A stretch of 64,000 nucleotides of DNA, taken from Phycisphaerales bacterium. Lineage in GTDB: Bacteria > Planctomycetota > Phycisphaerae > Phycisphaerales > UBA1924. The notes below the pieces were generated by a model that saw only the letters and a program-made list of their open reading frames with translations, was not told the DNA's origin and ran no database searches. Below are positions 8,984 to 17,887 of the stretch, piece after piece. The translations under genes were made by a program, and so were the position numbers. Positions within the stretch are counted from its first letter, which is position 1, and every line of letters starts with the position of its first letter. The DNA lies in the NCBI GenBank assembly GCA_020846975.1, contig JADLCX010000063.1:61725-125724 (forward strand). Reading direction: 5' to 3'.

Positions 8984-10677
8984 GTCCAGATGTCAGGAAC
9001 GAGCATCAAGCGGGAGAGCCGCCCGCGGCGTCGGGTGTGATCCCGGCGCCGCCTCCGGTGTCTCCGCGCTTCGCCCAGGCGGTGATGGAGCGGATGCGGG
9101 ACCGGTGCCGGAGGATGGGGCTGGCGGTCTGGAAGTGCGACAACACCGGCCTGCTGCTGAGCGAGCCGGAAGAGCCCGGGCCGCTGGGCCTGCTGTTCCG
9201 TTCGCCGTCGTTCATGAGTCTTGTTGGCGGCGCGGTGCGGGGATGGGCGGATGAGAAGGCGCCGGACGTACGCGGATTGAGCGATGGGTGCTGGGGCCTG
9301 CCGATCGAGGAGTCGCACCGACGCCGGCGAGTCGGGTTCACGGTCGCGCTGGCGTTCGGGCCGGGGGCGGTCGAAGGAGAACTGGTCTCGCGTGCGTGCG
9401 AGGAAGCGAAACTGGACCTGACGGCAACGCGGGCCGCGCTCCGAGCCCGAGCCAGGTTCGACGGGGAATCGTGCGCGGCGCTGAGGGAGTCGCTGCTATG
9501 GATGCTCCACGACCTGGGCGCGCTCGCCGAGCACGAGCAGACGACCGCGGGGTTCACCAAGCAGTTGACCGACAGTTACGAGACGATCGACCTGCTGTAC
9601 ACGCTCGGGCGGTCGATGAACGACCTAACGCAGCCGGACGCGTTCGTCGGTCGGTTGTGCGAGCGTGTGCGGTTCACGCTTGGGTTCGGCTGGGTCGGGG
9701 TGTGGGCCGCGGCCGAGGAACGGCCCGGCCGGCTCGCGATGCCCAGCAGGCTCTTCATCGACGGCAACCCGCCGATTGAGAAGGACAAGGTCGAGGCCGG
9801 TCTGATCGACGCGCTGGCGAACGCGAGCGGGGGTCGGCGGCTGATCCTCTCAACCTTTGCCGGGCAGCCCGTGCCGGGCACGGGTCAGTTGCTGATCCAG
9901 CCGATCATGCGCGACGGTGCGCCGCTCGCGGCCGTCATCGCCGGAGACAAGACGGGCGATGATCCGCAGGTCTCGAGCTACGACATCCAGCTCCTTGAGG
10001 CCGCGGCGGGGTTCATCGGCGCGTTCCTCGACAACTCCGCGCTGTACGCCGAGCAGCGGGCGATGTTCATGGGCACGCTGGAGGCCCTGACGGCCGCGAT
10101 CGATGCGAAGGACCGGTACACGTGCGGCCACTCGCAGCGGGTGGCGCACCTGGCGCAGAACCTGGCCTTGGCGGCGGGATTGTCGTCGGAGCAGGCCGAG
10201 CGGGTGCGGATCGCGGGCCTGGTGCACGATGTGGGCAAGATCGGCGTGCCGGAAGCGGTGCTGTGCAAGACGGGGCGGCTGAGCGAGGAAGAGTTCGCGG
10301 CGATCAAGCTGCACCCGGAGATCGGGCACAAGATCCTTCGCGACATCCCGCGGCTGGAGGACATCCTGCCGGGCGTGCTGCATCACCACGAACGCTTCGA
10401 CGGCAGGGGGTACCCGCACGGGATCTCGGGCGAAGACATCCCGATCTTCGGACGGCTCATCGCGATCGCGGACACGTTCGACGCGATGAGCTCGACCCGC
10501 TCGTACCGATCGGCCATGCCGCGGCCCGCCGTGCTAGCAGAACTGCAGAAGAGCGCGGGCACGCAGCTCGACCCGCGGCTGGTGGCGTTGTTTGTCAAGC
10601 TCGACCTGGGCACGTACGACCGGATGGTGGCCCAGCACGCGGCGGCGCAACCGCCCGCGATGCGGAACGCCGCGTGA
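8980..10677 (+). CDS. GAF/HD-GYP domain protein, probable c-di-GMP phosphodiesterase
   Basis: 565 residues. The N-terminal 180 residues are not recognised. A GAF-like sensory segment runs from about 200 to 365. The HD-GYP domain follows: HSQRVAHLA (about 384), LVHDVGKIGVP (the HD pair), LHPEIGHKIL, and HHERFDGRGYP (the GYP signature, about 467). ADTFDAMSSTRSYR completes the metal-site pattern. All key residues are present, so hydrolysis of cyclic di-GMP is expected. The ATG overlaps the stop of the response regulator, making these a split two-component c-di-GMP output module. It converges on the pseudopilin operon, whose last gene ends 27 bp away. Confidence 0.86.
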   Translation: MSPDVRNEHQAGEPPAASGVIPAPPPVSPRFAQAVMERMRDRCRRMGLAVWKCDNTGLLLSEPEEPGPLGLLFRSPSFMSLVGGAVRGWADEKAPDVRGLSDGCWGLPIEESHRRRRVGFTVALAFGPGAVEGELVSRACEEAKLDLTATRAALRARARFDGESCAALRESLLWMLHDLGALAEHEQTTAGFTKQLTDSYETIDLLYTLGRSMNDLTQPDAFVGRLCERVRFTLGFGWVGVWAAAEERPGRLAMPSRLFIDGNPPIEKDKVEAGLIDALANASGGRRLILSTFAGQPVPGTGQLLIQPIMRDGAPLAAVIAGDKTGDDPQVSSYDIQLLEAAAGFIGAFLDNSALYAEQRAMFMGTLEALTAAIDAKDRYTCGHSQRVAHLAQNLALAAGLSSEQAERVRIAGLVHDVGKIGVPEAVLCKTGRLSEEEFAAIKLHPEIGHKILRDIPRLEDILPGVLHHHERFDGRGYPHGISGEDIPIFGRLIAIADTFDAMSSTRSYRSAMPRPAVLAELQKSAGTQLDPRLVALFVKLDLGTYDRMVAQHAAAQPPAMRNAA

Positions 10678-10704
10678 ATGTGAGCGGAGAGGTGACGGAG
10701 CCGG

Positions 10705-11973
10705 TCAGTTCGGCACGGGAACCCAGGACCACGTTCCGGGCACGGGCATCATCGTCGCCGGACCGGTCTGGTACGCGGAGGGCGGGTCCTGAAGGACCGT
10801 GGCGTCGTAGTTGATCGCCGCGCCGGCGTCGATGGTGATCGCGCCGTCGGTGATAAGCGTGCCGGTCAGGTTGAAGTTGGGACCGATCGTCACGCTCGCG
10901 AGCAGCGTGGAGATGTGGATGATCCCGCGGATCTCGCTCGGGTAGCTGTCGGCGGTATCGGCATCGGCCTGGCCGCTGTACGGGGTTGAAGCGGGATTGA
11001 AGTTGACACCGCTGGAAGCCTCCGAGAGCGGGTTGCCGGAACCGGAGAGGCTCACGGAGCTCAGCGCGGTGGCCGAGACGATGAGGACCGGGAGATTCGA
11101 GGGACCACGCTCCCAGTTGAGTTCGTTGCTCACTTCGAGAGCCGACGAGAGGCCGAGTTGTACGACGAGCGTACCAACGATCCGGGAGCGGCGTATGCGG
11201 AGTCTGGAGAGCGCGGGGACGGAGATGATGTAGATGCCGTTGGCGGCCGCGGACCCGTACGGGTTCGAGCCCGGGCCGAGCACGACCGCATCGATCGCGC
11301 CCGACGGGAGCGCGGCGTAGTTGATGGCCGTCGCCCGTGCCGGGACGCCGGCGAGCGAGCCGTCGCTGAGCGTTGAGAGCGAGGCGACCCCCTCGCGGAC
11401 CTCGCCGACGATGGTGCCGGAGTTGGATACGTTCGCGGCGGTGACGTCGGAGGTCAGGGTGCCGGAGTTGGTCAGCGTCCCACCGCTTCGCGTGCCGGCG
11501 CCGGTGACCTTGGCCGCGCCGCGGCAGTTGATTGCGCCGGAGGCGTAGATGCCGTACTTGAGCACGTCGAGCACGGGCGGGGGTACGTAGGCCGCCTGAA
11601 CCTGGTACGCACGCCTGGACCTGCCGACCGCGCCGACGCCGTGAATGAGCACGGAGTCGCGTGCTCCGCTCGTGAGGTCCCCGTCCCCCGGGTCCACGAG
11701 ACTGAAGTAGCACGTGCCCGGGCCGATCGTGGCGGCAGGGCTGGTGGGCGTTGACTGGAAGTCGGCCCGCCAGGTCGGCTCGGTGTTGATGCGGCTCAAC
11801 GCGCCCTCGATGGCGGATTCGGCGAGAACACCGGCCGCGGACCAATCCCGCGCGGCGACGACTTGACCGATGGAGGTGCGCATGACCGCGATGGTGCCGA
11901 GACCGACGACGGTCAGCATGGTGGCCGCACCGAGCACGAGGATGTAGGCGCCGCCGCGGCGAGCGAGTGTCAT
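10705..11973 (-). CDS. GspK/PilX-like pilus-associated membrane protein
   Basis: 422 residues and the last gene of the secretion/pilus operon. The N-terminus RRGGAYILVLG, followed by a hydrophobic helix to about residue 30, resembles the signal-anchor of GspK/PilX-type minor components, which lack the FTLxE form. The rest is rich in Ser, Thr, Gly and Asn with repeated GTL-x-NSGT-like elements (about residues 165-215), suggesting a beta-rich extracellular domain. It ends in a Pro/Trp-rich tail. The ATG overlaps the stop of the preceding pseudopilin gene (ATGA). Position supports a minor pseudopilin or tip role; sequence alone does not prove it. Confidence 0.6.
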   Translation of the reverse strand: MTLARRGGAYILVLGAATMLTVVGLGTIAVMRTSIGQVVAARDWSAAGVLAESAIEGALSRINTEPTWRADFQSTPTSPAATIGPGTCYFSLVDPGDGDLTSGARDSVLIHGVGAVGRSRRAYQVQAAYVPPPVLDVLKYGIYASGAINCRGAAKVTGAGTRSGGTLTNSGTLTSDVTAANVSNSGTIVGEVREGVASLSTLSDGSLAGVPARATAINYAALPSGAIDAVVLGPGSNPYGSAAANGIYIISVPALSRLRIRRSRIVGTLVVQLGLSSALEVSNELNWERGPSNLPVLIVSATALSSVSLSGSGNPLSEASSGVNFNPASTPYSGQADADTADSYPSEIRGIIHISTLLASVTIGPNFNLTGTLITDGAITIDAGAAINYDATVLQDPPSAYQTGPATMMPVPGTWSWVPVPN

Positions 11974-12728
11974 CCGCCACCTCCTCCGAACAGTCCTCGG
12001 AGAGCATCGCCCACGCCACCCACGATTCCGCCGAGCAGACTCTCGGTTTCCACCGTTCCCCCCGCGGTAGGAAGCGAGGAGACACGACCGGACTCGCTGG
12101 TGTTGTTGGGAACCGACACGCCCGAGAACATCACGCGCCCGCCGGGCCCGGACGCGATGCCGATGTTCAGCCCGGCCAGCACGACGCCGGGCAGTCGCCC
12201 GCCGGATTCGACAAGCCCCCAGCGAGAGCGGAGCGCGACGAGCGTTGTGCGCTGGCCGCCCGGCGCCACGACCACGACGGTGATTCGTTTGAGCCCGGTG
12301 TCCCCGTTGATGGCACGCCCCGCGCCGCCGGGGTTCGTCGGATCGACCCGCTCGATCTGCACGGAACGCCGCCAGGCGGGATACCCAGGGAGCGGCGCTC
12401 CTGTCCGGTCGGTCGGCGGCCCCTCGGTCAGGCCGTTGTACTCATCGACGGTGCGCCAGCGCGTGCGGTCGGCCCCCTGTGGGATGGCCACCACCGAGAG
12501 CAGTCCGGAGGTGGCGCCGTAGCCGGACTGCTGCACCTCGGCCATCAGAGCGCGCGCGATGGACTCACCCTCCCGCCAGAGGGCAGTCTGCCGACGGGTC
12601 CTGGCGGACGAGCCCAGCATCGAGATCGCGGCGGTCAGCATGACGCCGACGATCACGATGGACACGGCCGCCTCGACGAGCGTGAACCCGCGGCGTGTTC
12701 GTGTGGATGTCGATCGCCGGTTGCGCAT
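11970..12728 (-). CDS. Minor pseudopilin (prepilin-type N-terminus)
   Basis: 252 residues starting MRNRRSTS, with a prepilin leader RTRRG^FTLVEAAVSIVIV: Gly before the cut, Phe+1, Glu+5 and a hydrophobic helix. The start at 12728 sits 2 bp after the stop of the upstream pseudopilin gene, with an in-frame upstream extension judged non-coding. The body contains an Arg-rich middle and ends in a glycine-rich tail (GLFGGGGG). Size and order suggest a GspI/GspJ-like minor pseudopilin at the tip of the pseudopilus; the exact equivalent is uncertain. Confidence 0.75.
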   Translation of the reverse strand: MRNRRSTSTRTRRGFTLVEAAVSIVIVGVMLTAAISMLGSSARTRRQTALWREGESIARALMAEVQQSGYGATSGLLSVVAIPQGADRTRWRTVDEYNGLTEGPPTDRTGAPLPGYPAWRRSVQIERVDPTNPGGAGRAINGDTGLKRITVVVVAPGGQRTTLVALRSRWGLVESGGRLPGVVLAGLNIGIASGPGGRVMFSGVSVPNNTSESGRVSSLPTAGGTVETESLLGGIVGGVGDALRGLFGGGGG

Positions 12729-12730
12729 GG

Positions 12731-13690
12731 TCAGTCGTGGGTGGTGACGGTGCCGTAGGCGTAGAAAAAAAGGTCGCGGTTGTCGTTCGGCGCGGTCCAC
12801 GCCGATCCGCCGTCGGAACTCATTGTGAAATAGGTGTTGAAGGGCATGGCGGGCGCAGCCTGGGCGTACCGCGTTGTCGCGGCGATCGAACTGACCGGGG
12901 GCGCGGTGGACTCCAGTTTGATGAAGACACCCCGCCGTGGGTCGATCGACGCGGTGGGCAGGGCAAGATCAACCCACCCGATGGTTGAGGGAAGCGACGC
13001 CTCGGGCAGGTCGAGGGTCGCCAGGGTGGCCCCCGTCGGCGCCCAGTTCTCGGCCTGCACGATGCTGACGCGGAGCGTGCCGGTGGGCGTGGCGTCCCGC
13101 ATGAGGTAGAGCCGCACGCGGGAGATGCGCCACGCGGTCACGTTGGCGTCGAACGCGGGCTTGAGGTACTGCGCGATGGGCGTGCGCCCCGTGACCGTCG
13201 CCGTCTGGATCACCGTCGCGGTCGCGGTCTGGTACGCGCTGAGCTGGCGCTCGGCGGAGTCGGTCGTCAACTGCCCGGCCCTGAGCAGCGGCGAGAGCAC
13301 GAGCGCATCGACCGGGCTGAGGATCACCACCGCGTCGGCGCTGTTCATCGCGCGTGTGAGCACACCGCCGCCCGTGCCCGACCAGGCGTAGCGGATCAGT
13401 TCAGGCTGGTTGTCGCCGTTGCGGTCGGGCACCTTGACGGTGACGGCGCGGCTGGTTCTCTCGACCACTTCGGTCGCGGACTGGACATCCGCCAGCATTC
13501 GATCGGCGGCATCGGCCGCGGCGGTGAAACGGGTGTTCGGATCGCTGTTGCGGTCCGCGGCCGAGACGGACATGGTGATGGCGGCGCCCGTGCCGAGGAG
13601 AAGGATGGACATCACGCCCATGGCCACGATAATCTCAACGAGGGTGAATCCACGCCGTCCGCGTGCGAGGTTACGGGGTGCCGAGCACAT
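12731..13690 (-). CDS. Minor pseudopilin, GspJ-like
   Basis: 319 residues from an ATG at 13690 that overlaps the end of the preceding gene by about 20 bp. The leader is basic (ARGRRG^FTLVEIIVAMGVMS) with Gly-1, Phe+1 and Glu+5, a textbook prepilin peptidase site, then a hydrophobic helix. The 280-residue globular part is long for a minor pseudopilin and has no recognised enzyme motif. GspJ is normally the largest of the minor pseudopilins after GspK, so GspJ is the nearest fit by size. It should be processed at the inner membrane by a prepilin peptidase not encoded in this window. Confidence 0.74.
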   Translation of the reverse strand: MCSAPRNLARGRRGFTLVEIIVAMGVMSILLLGTGAAITMSVSAADRNSDPNTRFTAAADAADRMLADVQSATEVVERTSRAVTVKVPDRNGDNQPELIRYAWSGTGGGVLTRAMNSADAVVILSPVDALVLSPLLRAGQLTTDSAERQLSAYQTATATVIQTATVTGRTPIAQYLKPAFDANVTAWRISRVRLYLMRDATPTGTLRVSIVQAENWAPTGATLATLDLPEASLPSTIGWVDLALPTASIDPRRGVFIKLESTAPPVSSIAATTRYAQAAPAMPFNTYFTMSSDGGSAWTAPNDNRDLFFYAYGTVTTHD

Positions 13691-14219
13691 AGGCCCTCCC
13701 GCTGGAAGCATCGATGGCCACGGCGGCGCTGAGACCGTTGCGGGTCAGCGTGATGATGCCGCCGCCGCTGGGATCGCCGAAGGCGTTGAACGTCAGCACG
13801 TTCGAGGCCAGGCCGTTGACGGCCATCGCGGCGCGATAGGGGTCATCCGCGAGGCTCACGACGCGCCCCGCGCGGCTGTTCAGAATGTCGTCGGCGCTCA
13901 GAACGGCCACCGTGCTGCCGGAGATGTTGAACCGAACTGTCTGGGACGCGGATGTGGTTCTGGCCTCGACCTGCGCCCGGGACACCTCGGCGATGATGCG
14001 CCGGCTCGCGCCGTCGAGGCGGTAGCGATCCAGCGATCCGGCGTATCGAAGAGAGGCCAGGGTCGCGAGCACGGCCACGATGATGAGCACGATCACGACC
14101 TCGAGGAGGGTGAACGCGGGCCGCGACTGCACCAACAAACGGGCATCCGCCCGGCCGACCGGCGATGGAGCGCCGAGCGGTGACGGGCGGACGTTTTCGA
14201 TCGTTGTGCTGGTGCGCAT
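13671..14219 (-). CDS. Pseudopilin, GspH/FimT-like
   Basis: 182 residues from the ATG at 14219, which has GGAG about 8 bases upstream. The prepilin leader is unusually long (about 35 residues) and the cut site reads SRPA^FTLLEVVIVLIIV: Ala instead of Gly at -1, Phe+1 and Glu+5 intact. The downstream part has RRIIAEVSRAQVEARTTS and a beta-rich domain typical of GspH/FimT proteins. It lies 48 bp after the GspG-like gene and overlaps the next pseudopilin gene. An in-frame upstream TTG/GTG extension adds only nine residues and is not needed. Confidence 0.74.
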   Translation of the reverse strand: MRTSTTIENVRPSPLGAPSPVGRADARLLVQSRPAFTLLEVVIVLIIVAVLATLASLRYAGSLDRYRLDGASRRIIAEVSRAQVEARTTSASQTVRFNISGSTVAVLSADDILNSRAGRVVSLADDPYRAAMAVNGLASNVLTFNAFGDPSGGGIITLTRNGLSAAVAIDASSGRAYVLGTP

Positions 14220-14267
14220 GCTCGTTCTCCGAACAGGCGCTGACAAGGCGCGTCAGACGCGGATTGA

Positions 14268-14747
14268 TCAGTACGTGTTGTACTTCTTGCCGGCGGCATC
14301 GACTTCGGCATCCGGGCAGTTGGCCTTGACGGTGCCGGCGGTCGCGTCATACACCCAGCCCGCGGTGGTTCCGCCCTGGGTTGCGACGAAGGCGACCTGA
14401 CTCTTCGCCGCGCCGACGGTGAGCGGCGGGATGGCCCGCAGGTAGGGACCGTAGATGTAGTTGCCGGTCCGCGTTGCCGAAACGGCGCCGGCGGCGTCCG
14501 TGTACTGCGTCAGTTGATTGGTGATGGTCGTTTCATCGGTCGGGAATGCGCTGTGCTCGGCCTGGTACAGGTCGACCGCCTTGCGGAGCACCGACAGGTT
14601 GCCCAGCAGGGCGTTGTCGTTGGCTCCGGTGGCGCCGCGGCTCATGCGCGGGATCGCGATGGCCGCGATGATCCCGATGATGACCACGACGATCACCAGC
14701 TCGATCAGACTGAAAGCACGGGTGTTGCGACGAATGCTGCTGAACAT
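14268..14747 (-). CDS. Major pseudopilin, GspG-like
   Basis: 159 residues, with AGGAG 8 bases before the ATG at 14747. The leader MFSSIRRNTRA^FSLIELVIVVVIIGIIAAIAIPRMSR is the classic major pseudopilin/type IV pilin start, except Ala replaces Gly at -1. It continues with the GspG-like pattern DNALLGNLSVLRKAVDLYQAEHSAFP and a Tyr-containing C-terminus. GspG is the main subunit of the pseudopilus that pushes substrates through the secretin. The strong ribosome site and 156 bp upstream gap suggest high expression, perhaps from its own promoter, though none was clear. Confidence 0.82.
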   Translation of the reverse strand: MFSSIRRNTRAFSLIELVIVVVIIGIIAAIAIPRMSRGATGANDNALLGNLSVLRKAVDLYQAEHSAFPTDETTITNQLTQYTDAAGAVSATRTGNYIYGPYLRAIPPLTVGAAKSQVAFVATQGGTTAGWVYDATAGTVKANCPDAEVDAAGKKYNTY

Positions 14748-14903
14748 CGGCGTTGCTCCTAATGACGGCGAGACGTGGCCGTCGGTGCCATGCATATCGC
14801 CCGTTGTGGTGGCTTGATTGAGCCGGACTTTGGATTTCCGGGTGATTCCGCGAGGAACCCGAGTCGGGGCGACCGAACGGCGTGCCGCGGCCGCGTGGGC
14901 ACG

Positions 14904-15488
14904 TCAGCGCTGCGAGTTCTCGGGCCTGGGAAGTTCGAGCACAACCCGAACAGAGCCGGAGGCGTCCGAGAGTGTGGCCGTGCCCGCGGCCTCATCGACC
15001 GATTCGAGCACGAGGCCGTCGAACGCCTCGCCCAAGCGAAGATCGCGCCCGTTGATGACCGCCTTGATCTCGCCGCCGAATCGGAGAATCGAAGAAAGCT
15101 TCTTGTTCCGCTTCCAGCGGTCCGCGAGCGGTTCCTCGCCGTCCTGTGCTCTCGGTGCGGTCGGCTTGGCCTGCGCCAGCGCCTGCTGCCGCTCGATGGC
15201 CTCCTGCCACTTCGGCGGGACCGAGAAGCCGTCCAGGTCGTTGAGCGCCAGCGAGGCGATGACCCCGAACTGCCGGGCGACGGGCACGGGAGCGGCGAAC
15301 CCTCCGGGCGTTCGCTCGGCGCTCGCGCTCGTTTCGGGCTTCGAGGCGGCTTCGGCGACGCTCGATGGCTCAACGGCGTACGCCGCGGCGGGCGATGCTC
15401 CCGCGAAGAACAGACGGTCGGCCGCGAGGCCGAGCACGGCCACGGACAGCACGCCCGCGTACATCTTGCGTTCGTTGGTCAGCCTCAC
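14904..15488 (-). CDS. GspC/PilP-like inner-membrane protein of the secretion system
   Basis: About 194 residues: a short N-terminus, a hydrophobic segment (about residues 10-30) that could be an anchor, a Ser/Ala-rich linker, and a soluble C-terminal domain of about 75 residues (ILRFGGEIKAVINGRDLRLGEAFDGLVLESVDE). The end resembles the HR/PilP-type domain, which speaks of a small beta-sandwich binding the secretin. I chose the GTG at 15488; a TTG at 15503 would add five residues. It follows the PilO-like gene by about 46 bp, the place of pilP in type IV pilus operons. The identity is inferred mainly from position. Confidence 0.58.
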   Translation of the reverse strand: MRLTNERKMYAGVLSVAVLGLAADRLFFAGASPAAAYAVEPSSVAEAASKPETSASAERTPGGFAAPVPVARQFGVIASLALNDLDGFSVPPKWQEAIERQQALAQAKPTAPRAQDGEEPLADRWKRNKKLSSILRFGGEIKAVINGRDLRLGEAFDGLVLESVDEAAGTATLSDASGSVRVVLELPRPENSQR

Positions 15489-15534
15489 GCTATAACCTGA
15501 CAATTCGCCGCGGTGAGCGGCAAGCCCCCGATCC

Positions 15535-16137
15535 CTATTTCACGGTTTCCGCGCCCGCAGAAACCGCATCGGCCGCAGGAGCGGCATACCACCTCAACTC
15601 GATCACGAACGCGCCGTCGGCCTGTCCATCGGCCGGGGCCGCGGCGTTCAGGGTACGGACTTCGACATCCGGGTATTCGTTCTCGAGCATGGTGTGCAGG
15701 AAGCCGCAGATTCCGTTGAACGACCCCGTCCCGACGATCCGGATCGGCACAATCGTGAACTTCCCAAGCTCGCCCGCCGGCTTGGCCTGACCGGGATCGA
15801 GCTGCTGGATCGACAGCCCCTCGGCGACGCACAGCTCGGTGATGCGCTTCAGCCGCTTGTTGATGTCCGTGGGCGGGAAGAGCTCGATCTGGATCACCGA
15901 GAGCTGTCGTTCGAGATCGACGAGCTTCCGCTGCTCGCCGACGATCAGGCTCTCCTGACCCGCCGCGCTGCGTGCCTGGTCCTCGAGCGCGTGGGTCCTG
16001 GCGTCGATCTCGGCCCGGGCGTTGATGACCGGCGCCGCGCCGAAGAAGTAGCCCGCGGCGGCGATTCCCATGATCGCCAGCAGCCCGCAAGCATCCACGG
16101 TGAGAACGCGGCCGGCGAGTGTGCTCGGGTTGTTCAT
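15535..16137 (-). CDS. PilO/GspM-like inner-membrane assembly protein
   Basis: 200 residues: one membrane span (about 18-38), then a coiled-coil region with many Glu, Arg and Gln (about 40-85), then an alpha/beta domain with LKRITELCVAEGLSIQQLDPG and FTIVPIRIVGTGSFNGICGFLHTMLEN, typical of PilO ferredoxin-like folds. The ATG at 16137 overlaps the stop of the PilN-like gene. PilO pairs with PilN to form the alignment subcomplex linking PilM in the cytoplasm to the secretin. Confidence 0.78.
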   Translation of the reverse strand: MNNPSTLAGRVLTVDACGLLAIMGIAAAGYFFGAAPVINARAEIDARTHALEDQARSAAGQESLIVGEQRKLVDLERQLSVIQIELFPPTDINKRLKRITELCVAEGLSIQQLDPGQAKPAGELGKFTIVPIRIVGTGSFNGICGFLHTMLENEYPDVEVRTLNAAAPADGQADGAFVIELRWYAAPAADAVSAGAETVK

Positions 16138-16814
16138 GGCCGGCCCTCCTGCGCCTTGACCTGGGTTTGCGGCCGCTCGCTCAACCGGCACTCCATCTCG
16201 AACCACACGCCCGACACCCCCAAGTGAGGCTCGGCGCGGGTCTGTGGCGGGCTGACCTGGGCCATCAGGCCCAGGTCCTCGATGCGCTTGACAAACTCGA
16301 GCACCCCCATCTGCGAGAGCGCGCGCCCGCGAACCTGCAACGTGTACGACTCTTTTCGGCGTGCCCGGGCCTTGTTCTTGGTCTTGGTGTCTGCGGCCGC
16401 CTTCGGCGCCGGGTCCGCGACGGTGGGCGCGGCCTCGGTCAGGTCCTTGGACTGCACGTCGATTGAAGTCAGCATGACATCCTCGCCGCGCAGGGCCGCG
16501 AGCGTGCGGAGCAGTTCCGACCAGTCCGGGTGGACCCCAATCGTCTTGGAGGCTTCCAGCCGTTGGTTGGCTTCCAGGACCTGCTTGCGCAAGGACCGCA
16601 GCGAGGCGTCCGCGCGAGACAGACGCTCTGTGACCCGGTCGGATTCCTCGTCCAGCCTGCTGCGCTCGTCGCCGCCGAGCGATCGGGACACAAGGCACCC
16701 GACGGCGACGGCCAGGGCCGCGCTCGCGGCGACCCCGCCCCAGCGGATCATCCGCCTGCGGATCGCCGCGGCCTCTCGCCGCGACTGGGGGATGAAGTTC
16801 ATCGCGATGGTCAT
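16134..16814 (-). CDS. PilN-like inner-membrane assembly protein
   Basis: 226 residues. It begins MTIAMNFIPQSRRE; an N-terminal NFIP/NLLP motif is the conserved PilN peptide that binds PilM. A span (about 25-45) follows, then a long coiled coil (about 50-95) and a C-terminal domain containing LEFVKRIEDLGLM. The charged linker at about 135-155 is Lys/Ala-rich. Start and stop codons overlap those of the PilM-like and PilO-like genes, so translation is coupled. This fixes the operon as the PilM-N-O type rather than the GspL-M type. Confidence 0.8.
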   Translation of the reverse strand: MTIAMNFIPQSRREAAAIRRRMIRWGGVAASAALAVAVGCLVSRSLGGDERSRLDEESDRVTERLSRADASLRSLRKQVLEANQRLEASKTIGVHPDWSELLRTLAALRGEDVMLTSIDVQSKDLTEAAPTVADPAPKAAADTKTKNKARARRKESYTLQVRGRALSQMGVLEFVKRIEDLGLMAQVSPPQTRAEPHLGVSGVWFEMECRLSERPQTQVKAQEGRP

Positions 16815-17887
16815 CGCCAGCCCTCCTCGTGCATCGCCAGTCCGGCGGCGAGTATCGCGGCGGGTGAACTCAACGAGGCCGATGTGCAGGCGTTTTCACG
16901 CGTGGGGTAGAGATCACCGAGCGTCGCGAGGGAGACCGGTACTTCCAGACGTCTCGCGATGCGCTCACCCAGGCCCGGTACCGCCGCGCCCGTTCCGATC
17001 AGGAGCAGGCGTTGCATGTCCTCGGCGTACCGCCGGCCCGCGTAGGCGGCCGATGCGTGGACCTCGCTCGCGAGCTGGTCGGCGCTCTCGGCGATGACGG
17101 CCCTTGCTTCGGCAACCAGTTCAGCCTCGTCGGCCAGCTCCACGTCCGATCCGTCCACACCGACGCGGCCCAGAAGGAACTCGGCGGTCTGTTCATCAAC
17201 CGCGAGCTTCCTGACCAGCAGGGCAACGGTGGTCTGGGTGCCGCCTTCGGCCAGCAGGCGCTCGTACACGATCGTTCCGCCGCGGAGCACGACCAGGAGA
17301 GCCGATTCAGCCCCCACTTCCAGCACGCCGGACAGCCCGGACTGGCCCGCGACCTTGGCGCGAACGGCCCGCGCGAGCGCGGGTCCGGGAGCATCGATCG
17401 CGACCACATCCAACCCCGCGGCCGTGCAGGGTTCGAGCAGCGCCAGCGCGTCCTCGTGGCGGCACGCCAGCGCGATGACCTGGCACCCCTCGGTCTCGCG
17501 CACGCCCGGCGGCAGCTCCCACCACCCGCACTCGATCTGGGAAGCCTCGACGCGGTTGCCTCGGGCCAGTTCGTTGCGGACGATCTGGTCGAGCGGCGCA
17601 CCGCTCGATCGCGGCGGCACATCGAGCACACCGCCGATGATCCTGTCGCCCGGCGCGACCAGCACCACACCCGCTCCCACGAACCCCTGCCGATCGAGCG
17701 CATCACGGACTCGCTCGAGCTCCGAGACCGAGACGGATGCGCCGGGCTCGGCACGCCTGAACCCCGCGGCGACGGCCAGACGGGGAGCCTCGTCGCGCCG
17801 ACCGCGGCACAACTGAACCGCGTGGATGTGCCGCGCGCCGATCGCGAGACCGATCGGCGATCGCCGCCGGCCGAGTGACGTCTTCAT
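16811..17887 (-). CDS. PilM-like actin-fold cytoplasmic protein
   Basis: 358 residues. The N-terminal IGLAIGARHIHAVQL is the phosphate-1 strand of the actin-like fold. LIGTGAAVPGLGERIARRLEVPV near residue 300 is the adenosine motif region, as in PilM/FtsA proteins. It ends PAAILAAGLAMHEE, matching the usual PilM ending in which the pilin cluster proteins state their membership. No membrane span is seen. The ATG overlaps the GspF stop and lies 3 bases after a G8 tract. Confidence 0.78.
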   Translation of the reverse strand: MKTSLGRRRSPIGLAIGARHIHAVQLCRGRRDEAPRLAVAAGFRRAEPGASVSVSELERVRDALDRQGFVGAGVVLVAPGDRIIGGVLDVPPRSSGAPLDQIVRNELARGNRVEASQIECGWWELPPGVRETEGCQVIALACRHEDALALLEPCTAAGLDVVAIDAPGPALARAVRAKVAGQSGLSGVLEVGAESALLVVLRGGTIVYERLLAEGGTQTTVALLVRKLAVDEQTAEFLLGRVGVDGSDVELADEAELVAEARAVIAESADQLASEVHASAAYAGRRYAEDMQRLLLIGTGAAVPGLGERIARRLEVPVSLATLGDLYPTRENACTSASLSSPAAILAAGLAMHEEGWR

